A stretch of DNA of 12,487 bases from JBFEYJ01 sp041546305 (lineage in GTDB: Bacteria > Pseudomonadota > Gammaproteobacteria > Thiohalomonadales > Thiohalomonadaceae). The stretch is from the NCBI GenBank assembly GCA_041546305.1, contig JBFEWO010000080.1:1-12487 (forward strand). The letters run 5' to 3'. This document shows positions 7,230 to 12,487 of the stretch, one piece after another. The translations under genes were made by a program, and so were the position numbers. Under the pieces are notes generated by a model. It was not told the DNA's origin. It ran no database searches and saw nothing but the letters and a program-made list of their open reading frames with translations. Every line of letters begins with the position of its first letter. Position 1 is the stretch's first letter.

Positions 7230-7258
7230 TAATAGGGGCGTAAAACTGACGCTTCAAG
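7230..7258 (-). promoter_or_regulatory. Sigma-32 (RpoH) type heat-shock promoter for htpX
   Basis: On the minus strand CTTGAA (complement of 7253-7258) and CCCCTATTA (complement of 7230-7238) are separated by 14 nt. The E. coli sigma-32 consensus is CTTGAA, 13-15 nt, then CCCCAT-TA. The -35 is exact and the -10 differs by little. Transcription would begin near 7222, giving a leader of about 38 nt before the htpX ATG. The known heat-shock control of htpX adds weight. Confidence 0.8.
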
Positions 7259-7441
7259 CCGCTGCCCATGATAGACCTTAGGTGCCATCGAAAAGTTCAG
7301 TCCTTTAAAAATCATCAACATAGCGAAAATTAGAGTTTTCAGGTAACTTTATAATGTCAATCAGGGAGAAAAATAGTCCGGCAGGCCACAGAAGCCATTA
7401 ACCCCTGATTTACCAAGCGTTTTATGTATACAGCCCTATCA

Positions 7442-7450
7442 TGATATTAT
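7442..7450 (+). promoter_or_regulatory. Candidate extended -10 promoter for the cyclase operon
   Basis: TGATATTAT fits the extended -10 form TGnTATAAT with one mismatch in the hexamer. Transcription would start near 7457, giving a leader of about 44 nt before the GTG at 7501. The alternative exact TATAAT at 7350-7355 would give a leader of about 140 nt. Neither has a strong -35. Confidence 0.35.
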
Positions 7451-7500
7451 CGGGCGTATTTCTCAGAATCATCATAATTAACGAGCAACCCGGATAAGCT

Positions 7501-9090
7501 GTGCACAGGAACTTAGATCCTCAAGCCATTGCCGCAAAGCTCCAGTCCCTGCGAAAGAGACTGGGGTACATAGCCGTGGCTTTCCGGGAGGCTTTACCAA
7601 CCAGAACTACTGCACGAAACCAGCTAATGGCTCAGCTGATCCGTGAAAGGCATTTGCCTGAACGCATCCCTATCGCTATCAAGCTGGCCCTGACCTTTAC
7701 CGTCCTGGTCGGAGCAGGGATGATCACCCTTGGACTACTGGTCGGCAGTAATCAGACCATGCTGCTGGAAGAACAGATCGACAAGTTCGGCAGCACCCTG
7801 GTGATGCAGATGGTGGAAACGGCCCGTGAACCCCTGTTGGCCAACGACCACCTCAATCTTGAGCGCATCACCACCAGTATGCACCAGGACAGCACCATTC
7901 AGGGGGCGGCAATCTATAATGACGAGCGGCTATTGGTGGCGAAAACCGGTGCGGTCCCCCAACTGACCGATATCAGCCTATTCGCAGATCGGCACTCGGT
8001 ATTCCGCTGGGGTAGCACCGATGAAGAAGCGCTGATTTCCTACATGAGTCCGATCCTGTTTCGTGACATCATCGTCGGTTATGCCCTGCTCACCTTTGAC
8101 CATTCAGTAATGAATCAGGCCAAGGAAGATACCGTCACTATGGTGGTGAGCAGCATCCTTTTGATGTTATTTGCCGTCACCACTGCGTCTTTCTATCTGG
8201 GCAAGCGCCTGACCCGACCGATTCATCAAATGGTCCTGGCTAGCCGCGCATTCTCGGAGGGAAAGTTCGATTACCGCATTACTGAGCAGCGTGACGATGA
8301 GCTGGGTGTGCTGATCAAATCCCTCAACCACATGGGTGAAGGACTGTTGCGCAAGGAACAGGTGGAAAAAATCTTCTCCCGTTATGTCTCTCCGCAGGTC
8401 GCCAAGCAAGCAATTGCCGACTTGGAGACAGTCGAGGAGCTAAAGCTTGGCGGGCGCCATGTGGAGGCCAGCGTTATCTTTGCCGATATCGTCGGCTTTA
8501 CCAGCTTGTCGGAAAGTATGAGCCCGGAGAAGGTAAGCTCCCTACTCAATCTCTACTTCACTCACATCGCCAAGGCCGTGCATTTCTGCGGTGGACATAT
8601 CGATAAATACATGGGCGATTGCGCCATGATCGTCTTCGGGGTACCGGAAGAGTTCGAGGACCACAGTTTCAAAGCCATGGCCTGTGCCTGGATGCTTCTG
8701 GAATTGATCCGGGAGATGAACCAGCGCCGGGAAAAACGCCAGGAGGTGGTGCTCGAATTCCGTATTGGCGTGAACAGTGGCACCATGCTTGCCGGGAACA
8801 TGGGCTCAGCCGAGCGCATGGAATATACGGTTGTAGGTGATTCGGTCAATCTGGCCTCACGACTCTCCCATGCGGGCAATCCCGGTGAAGCCATCATCAC
8901 AGAACAGATGCTTCGCGGAAAGATAATTGAAACACGCGTCGCCACCGCGCGCCATGGTAAAATTCAGCTACGCGGCAAGAAAGAGCCTGTGTCCATTTAT
9001 CAAATTATCGACATTCTTGACCCTTTCCGCAAAGCCATGCGTGAAGAAGTCATTCGCATTATCGAAATCTCCGAATCCGAGGCCGCATGA
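7501..9090 (+). CDS. Membrane-bound class III adenylate cyclase with periplasmic sensor and HAMP domain
   Basis: This 529-residue protein probably makes cAMP from ATP. Layout: cytoplasmic N-terminus 1-56, TM1 about 57-81, periplasmic domain about 82-210 of unrecognised type, TM2 about 211-234, HAMP about 235-290 (Pro240, DELG 266-269), class III catalytic domain about 315-503, short tail. The catalytic set is complete: metal-binding Asp329 (FADIVGFT) and Asp373 (KYMGD), Lys369 and Thr443 at the purine-selecting positions, Asn450 and Arg454 (SVNLASRL). Lys plus Thr points to adenylate rather than guanylate cyclase and to subclass IIIb, some of which respond to bicarbonate. The start is GTG 7501, with GGA 6 nt upstream and an in-frame TAA just before at 7495-7497; ATG 7627 is an alternative without a ribosome binding site, which would leave out 42 residues before TM1. 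The stop overlaps the next gene (ATGA). Confidence 0.92.
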   Translation: MHRNLDPQAIAAKLQSLRKRLGYIAVAFREALPTRTTARNQLMAQLIRERHLPERIPIAIKLALTFTVLVGAGMITLGLLVGSNQTMLLEEQIDKFGSTLVMQMVETAREPLLANDHLNLERITTSMHQDSTIQGAAIYNDERLLVAKTGAVPQLTDISLFADRHSVFRWGSTDEEALISYMSPILFRDIIVGYALLTFDHSVMNQAKEDTVTMVVSSILLMLFAVTTASFYLGKRLTRPIHQMVLASRAFSEGKFDYRITEQRDDELGVLIKSLNHMGEGLLRKEQVEKIFSRYVSPQVAKQAIADLETVEELKLGGRHVEASVIFADIVGFTSLSESMSPEKVSSLLNLYFTHIAKAVHFCGGHIDKYMGDCAMIVFGVPEEFEDHSFKAMACAWMLLELIREMNQRREKRQEVVLEFRIGVNSGTMLAGNMGSAERMEYTVVGDSVNLASRLSHAGNPGEAIITEQMLRGKIIETRVATARHGKIQLRGKKEPVSIYQIIDILDPFRKAMREEVIRIIEISESEAA

Positions 9091-10184
9091 TCGCACCACG
9101 CTATTTGTCCTTGTTGACGTTGCTCCTACTACAAGTCGGTTGCGCTACGCTCAACAACTACAACTCTTATTTAGATTCCAAAGTTGATGAGTGGAGCGAC
9201 GCAAAACAATATGGCCAGGCTTTGGAGACACTCAGCAAAGTCGATCCTACCGATCCGAATTATCCGCAAGCAGCCGAAAAGAGAAAAGAAGTCGAGGCCC
9301 TTGCCAGCCGTTACGAACAGGAGGTACGCCGCCAGACGCGAGCCGATGTAAAAAATGGTAAATGGGCACACGCTCTCGATACCTATGATGAAGCCCTGAG
9401 CCGCCTGCCCAAGAGTGCCGTTCTTAAAGATGGCCTGGCACAACTTCACCAGGAACAAGCCCAGGAGCTTGAGCGGCTGGAATTGAAACGGTTAATTGAC
9501 ACTGGTACTTGGCTACAACAAGCCTTGCCAACCTATGAACAAATTGCACGTACCGATCCCCGCAGCCGCAGTGCCTACCTAAACCTGGAGAAGATACGAA
9601 GTGACACAGAAAAGGTCGCCAATGAATTGGCCCTGTTTGGGAACAAGGCACTGGCGAACGATCGGATGGACATTGCCGAGCGTACCCTTCCCCTGGCCGC
9701 AGAACTCAGCAACACTCCCGCTATAGCCGAGAGCCTGAAAAAACTACGACAGCAGCAGACTCAGGCAAAAGCGGTCGCCAATGAACAGAAAGAAAAAGAA
9801 CGAGCAAGACAAAAGGCTGCCGAGCAAAACAAAGCCAGACAGGTCGAGGAGTACCTGAAAAAATATCACGCGGCCTTCGCCAAGAAAGACTTTCATAATG
9901 CCCGAGAGCACCTCAAGAAACTGCAACAGATAGACTCAGGTAATTCGCAGTGGACAACTTTAAACAAAAACCTGGAACGCGCGACTGCACGAGAGGTGGA
10001 ACGGCTGTACGAGAACGGGGTATCCAACTACAGTCGCGGGAATTATGAGCAAGCGTCGAAGCTCTGGCGCCAAGCCCTTGAACTGGACCCGAATCATAAT
10101 CAGGCTCGCGAAAGCCTGGAGCGTGCCCAGCGGGTACTGGAAAAGCTTAATGAGCTCAAGAGTAAAAAGGACGAACAAGAGTAG
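9087..10184 (+). CDS. TPR-repeat predicted lipoprotein, partner gene of the adenylate cyclase
   Basis: This 365-residue protein is of unrecognised specific function. Residues 1-18 form a signal peptide (Arg5, then a Leu-rich core) ending in QVGC, with Cys19 as the probable lipidated residue. Gln at -3 is atypical for a lipobox. Ala at +2 would direct it to the outer membrane under the E. coli rule. The rest is helical and shows about six TPR-like hairpins, near 34-67, 84-117, 135-168, 182-215, 255-290 and 303-337; the last is clearest (GVSNYSRGNYEQASKLWRQA, then LELDPN). Residues about 218-258 are very rich in Lys, Gln, Glu and Ala and look like a coiled coil or long linker. It starts in the ATGA overlap with the cyclase stop, with GAGG 4 nt upstream, so the two are translationally coupled. 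A scaffold or ligand-relay role toward the cyclase's periplasmic domain is inference. Confidence 0.88.
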   Translation: MIAPRYLSLLTLLLLQVGCATLNNYNSYLDSKVDEWSDAKQYGQALETLSKVDPTDPNYPQAAEKRKEVEALASRYEQEVRRQTRADVKNGKWAHALDTYDEALSRLPKSAVLKDGLAQLHQEQAQELERLELKRLIDTGTWLQQALPTYEQIARTDPRSRSAYLNLEKIRSDTEKVANELALFGNKALANDRMDIAERTLPLAAELSNTPAIAESLKKLRQQQTQAKAVANEQKEKERARQKAAEQNKARQVEEYLKKYHAAFAKKDFHNAREHLKKLQQIDSGNSQWTTLNKNLERATAREVERLYENGVSNYSRGNYEQASKLWRQALELDPNHNQARESLERAQRVLEKLNELKSKKDEQE

Positions 10185-10220
10185 TCGATAAGTCCCCCGT
10201 TACTGACGACTTATCGATTT
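10185..10220 (+). terminator. Perfect inverted repeat after the TPR lipoprotein gene, probable terminator
   Basis: TCGATAAGTC (10185-10194) and GACTTATCGA (10208-10217) are exact reverse complements around a 13-nt loop, beginning directly after the stop codon. The 3' side runs into TTTATCGG, a short and imperfect U-tract. The 55-nt gap to the convergent parC holds nothing else, so it could end transcription from the left; from the parC side it lacks a U-tract and would be weak. Confidence 0.55.
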
Positions 10221-10239
10221 ATCGGTAAAACCTGTTTAT

Positions 10240-12487
10240 TCACTTCTTCTCAGCACTCATACTCTCAACGCGCTGAAAGCCTCGCGGCAGTTTGTTACCA
10301 CGCCGACCGCGTTCGCCTTCGTAGTGTTCAAGATCCGCTGCTTTCAGAGTGATATGGCGCTTACCAGCATACAAGGTCAGATCAGCATCGGCCGCAAGTA
10401 CTGCCAGAGCGACAACGTATTCCTCCCGCGTATTCACCTTAGCGGCCGGCACGCCGATGATTTTGTTACCCTTGCCCTTAGGCAACTGCGGCAATTCACT
10501 GAGAGGAAAGACCAGTAACCGGCCCTCGTTGGTCACCGCGGCAAGACGCTGTGATTCATAATCACTCACCGGTTGTGGTGGTAGCACTTTCGCACCGTCC
10601 GGCAGTTTCAATACCGCTTTTCCCGCCTTGTTACGCCCTTGCAAATCACCGAGTTTGGCGACAAAGCCATAACCAGCATCACTGGCAAGCAGGTACAGAT
10701 CATTTTCTCCACCCATCAGCACGGCTTCAAAAGTTGCACCGGCGATGGGGTTGATACGCCCGCTCAGAGGCTCCCCCTGTCCTCTCGCTGAGGGCAGGCT
10801 ATGGCTGGGTACCGAGTAAGCCCGTCCGCTAGAGTCAAGGAAGGTGGCCAGCTGATTGCTCTTACCCGGTGCGCTGGCCTTGTAGCTGTCGCCCGCCTTA
10901 TAACTTAATGACGCAGCATCGATATCATGGCCCTTGGCAGCTCGTATCCACCCCTTATCGGAAAGCACAACAGTGATCGGCTCAGCACTAATCAAAGCGG
11001 TCTCATCCATCGCCTGTGCCGCTTCACGTTCAACCAGCGGTGAACGGCGATCATCACCGTATTCTTCGGCATCCTTGCTGAGCTCGTTCTTCACCAGTGT
11101 CTTGAGGCGACGATCGGAACTGAGAATCTTCTCGATTTCCGCCTTCTCCTTCGCCAGTTCCTCCTGCTCACCGCGGATCTTCATCTCCTCCAGACGAGCC
11201 AGCTGGCGTAACCTCGTATCGAGGATAAAATCGGCCTGCACATCGGTCAGTCCGAAGCGCTTCATCAGCACCGCCTTAGGCTCGTCCTCAGTTCGGATAA
11301 TATGGATCACCTCGTCGATGTTGAGAAAGGCGATGAGCAGGCCTTCAAGCAGGTGAAGGCGCCGGTCCACCTTCTCCAGTCGGTACTCGAGGCGACGACG
11401 CACCGTCTGCAGACGGAACTGCAGCCACTCCTCCAGCATCATCTTGAGGTTCTTGACTTGCGGGCGGCCACTCAGACCGATCACGTTCATATTGACCCGG
11501 TAGGTGCGCTCAAGATCTGTGGTGGCGAACAAATGGGTCATCAGCTGCTCCACATCGATACGGTTGGAGCGCGGAATGATCACCAGGCGGGTGGGGTTCT
11601 CATGGTCGGACTCATCACGCAGATCCTCGACCATCGGTAGTTTCTTCGCCTGCATCTGTGCGGCGATCTGCTCAAGCACCTTGGCACCGGAGACCTGGTA
11701 AGGCAAGGCGGTAATAACAATGTCGCCCTCCTCTCGCTCCCATTTGGCACGCATACGCACGCTGCCACCACCGGTTTCGTACATCTTCAGCAGGTCGCGG
11801 CGCGGGGTGATGATCTCCGCATCGGTCGGGTAATCGGGCCCCTTGACGTGTTCGCACAGCTCCTCGACGGTGCTCTTTGGTGCCTCCAATAACCGGATAC
11901 AGGCGCTCGCCACCTCACGCAGATTGTGCGGTGGGATGTCGGTAGCCATGCCCACCGCAATGCCGGTAGTGCCGTTAAGCAGTACGTGCGGCACCCGTGC
12001 CGGCAACACCGCCGGCTCATCCAGAGTGCCATCGAAATTGGGCACCCAGTCAACGGTACCCTGCGCAGCCTCGGAAAGAAGTAATTCGGAAAAACGCGCC
12101 AGACGCGCCTCGGTATAACGCATCGCAGCGAAGGATTTGGGATCGTCGGGAGCCCCCCAGTTGCCCTGTCCGTCGACCAGCGGATAACGGTATGAGAAAG
12201 GCTGGGCCATCAGCACCATCGCCTCATAACAGGCCGAATCACCATGAGGATGGTATTTACCCAGCACGTCCCCGACCGTACGCGCCGATTTCTTGTGCTT
12301 GGCGTCTGCCTTGAGGCCGAGTTCCGACATGGCGTAGATGATACGACGCTGTACCGGCTTGAGCCCGTCACCGATGTTCGGCAGGGCGCGGTCCATGATG
12401 ACGTACATCGAATAATCGAGGTACGCCTTTTCGGTAAAGTCCTTCAGGGGCAGTTGTTCAATGCCCTCGTAATTGATCTCGGTCGTC
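10240..12487 (-). CDS. parC: DNA topoisomerase IV subunit A (5' end outside window)
   Basis: With ParE, ParC forms topoisomerase IV, which decatenates daughter chromosomes and relaxes supercoils. About 748 residues are visible. The frame stays open past the internal Met codon at 12406-12408 to the window edge, and the 26 upstream residues (including KDFTEKAYLDYSM) match the normal ParC N-terminus, so only a few residues are missing. The catalytic tyrosine lies in FAAMRYTEAR (codon 12115-12117, E. coli Tyr120). KYHPHGDSACYEAM carries Ser and Glu at the quinolone-determining positions (E. coli Ser80, Glu84), the susceptible-type residues. The winged-helix, tower and coiled-coil regions are followed by a full C-terminal beta-pinwheel domain (PSARGQGEPLSGRI, GKGNKIIGVPA), which distinguishes ParC from truncated paralogues. 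The sequence matches Pseudomonas ParC more closely than E. coli ParC in places (KAVLMKRFGLTDVQADFILD). The promoter lies outside the window. Confidence 0.97.
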   Translation of the reverse strand, partial: TTEINYEGIEQLPLKDFTEKAYLDYSMYVIMDRALPNIGDGLKPVQRRIIYAMSELGLKADAKHKKSARTVGDVLGKYHPHGDSACYEAMVLMAQPFSYRYPLVDGQGNWGAPDDPKSFAAMRYTEARLARFSELLLSEAAQGTVDWVPNFDGTLDEPAVLPARVPHVLLNGTTGIAVGMATDIPPHNLREVASACIRLLEAPKSTVEELCEHVKGPDYPTDAEIITPRRDLLKMYETGGGSVRMRAKWEREEGDIVITALPYQVSGAKVLEQIAAQMQAKKLPMVEDLRDESDHENPTRLVIIPRSNRIDVEQLMTHLFATTDLERTYRVNMNVIGLSGRPQVKNLKMMLEEWLQFRLQTVRRRLEYRLEKVDRRLHLLEGLLIAFLNIDEVIHIIRTEDEPKAVLMKRFGLTDVQADFILDTRLRQLARLEEMKIRGEQEELAKEKAEIEKILSSDRRLKTLVKNELSKDAEEYGDDRRSPLVEREAAQAMDETALISAEPITVVLSDKGWIRAAKGHDIDAASLSYKAGDSYKASAPGKSNQLATFLDSSGRAYSVPSHSLPSARGQGEPLSGRINPIAGATFEAVLMGGENDLYLLASDAGYGFVAKLGDLQGRNKAGKAVLKLPDGAKVLPPQPVSDYESQRLAAVTNEGRLLVFPLSELPQLPKGKGNKIIGVPAAKVNTREEYVVALAVLAADADLTLYAGKRHITLKAADLEHYEGERGRRGNKLPRGFQRVESMSAEKK

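Larger units (their letters stand above)
7185..7500. other. Divergent intergenic region between htpX and the cyclase gene
   Basis: This 316-nt spacer has no convincing gene. Its left part holds the htpX ribosome binding site and sigma-32-like promoter. The right part (about 7300-7480) is distinctly AT-rich and contains two -10-like hexamers for the cyclase gene: TATAAT at 7350-7355, exact but without a good -35, and the extended form TGATATTAT at 7442-7450, with TTTATG at 7421-7426 as a weak -35. GAAAA/TTTTC (7325-7329 and 7336-7340) form a short inverted repeat. I found no TGTGA-N6-TCACA CRP/Vfr-type site. Confidence 0.6.

Noticed and set aside
12235..12246. Possible quinolone-resistance change in parC
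   Set aside because: The codons at the positions of E. coli Ser80 and Glu84 encode Ser and Glu, the usual susceptible residues.

Overview
The window reads as chromosomal core sequence from a free-living gammaproteobacterium, relatively close to the Pseudomonas/Xanthomonas/Chromatiales side of the class. Support: a complete EF-P beta-lysylation set (efp, epmA, epmB); a FimX-type degenerate GGDEF/EAL protein of 691 residues, the same length as I recall for Pseudomonas aeruginosa FimX; and a ParC very close in sequence to the Pseudomonas protein. The order psd ... fimX ... parC also matches, from memory, the neighbourhood of these genes in P. aeruginosa. I see no insertion sequences, phage genes, tRNAs, rRNAs or CRISPR arrays, and nothing that looks recently acquired.

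Layout. (1) 1-1349, + strand: the C-terminal part of a SCO1/SenC copper chaperone, then psd (phosphatidylserine decarboxylase) 26 nt downstream. (2) 1447-4034: the EF-P module. efp and epmA lie on the minus strand 8 nt apart, with epmA starting at a TTG just after the efp stop. epmB is divergent from efp across a 39-nt gap. EpmB makes (R)-beta-lysine, EpmA attaches it to EF-P Lys34, and modified EF-P rescues ribosomes stalled at polyproline. (3) 4157-6232: fimX, with degenerate REC, PAS, degenerate GGDEF and degenerate EAL domains, expected to be a c-di-GMP effector for type IV pili. (4) 6264-6294: a strong symmetric terminator shared by fimX and the convergent htpX. (5) 6312-7184, minus: htpX, a membrane M48 protease, preceded by a very good match to a sigma-32 heat-shock promoter. 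(6) 7185-7500: an AT-rich divergent spacer. (7) 7501-10184, + strand: a membrane-bound class III adenylate cyclase (two TM segments, periplasmic domain, HAMP, intact catalytic residues) overlapping by ATGA with a TPR-rich predicted lipoprotein. (8) 10185-10217: a perfect inverted repeat, a probable terminator. (9) 10240 to the window end, minus: parC, lacking only its first few codons.

Most of the window is conserved housekeeping. The least described part is the adenylate cyclase/TPR-lipoprotein pair. Its tight coupling and predicted periplasmic and outer-membrane topology suggest a two-part envelope sensor that produces cAMP. It lies near fimX, so a c-di-GMP effector and a cAMP synthase, both known to control type IV pili in Pseudomonas, are about 1.3 kb apart. 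That functional link is inference.
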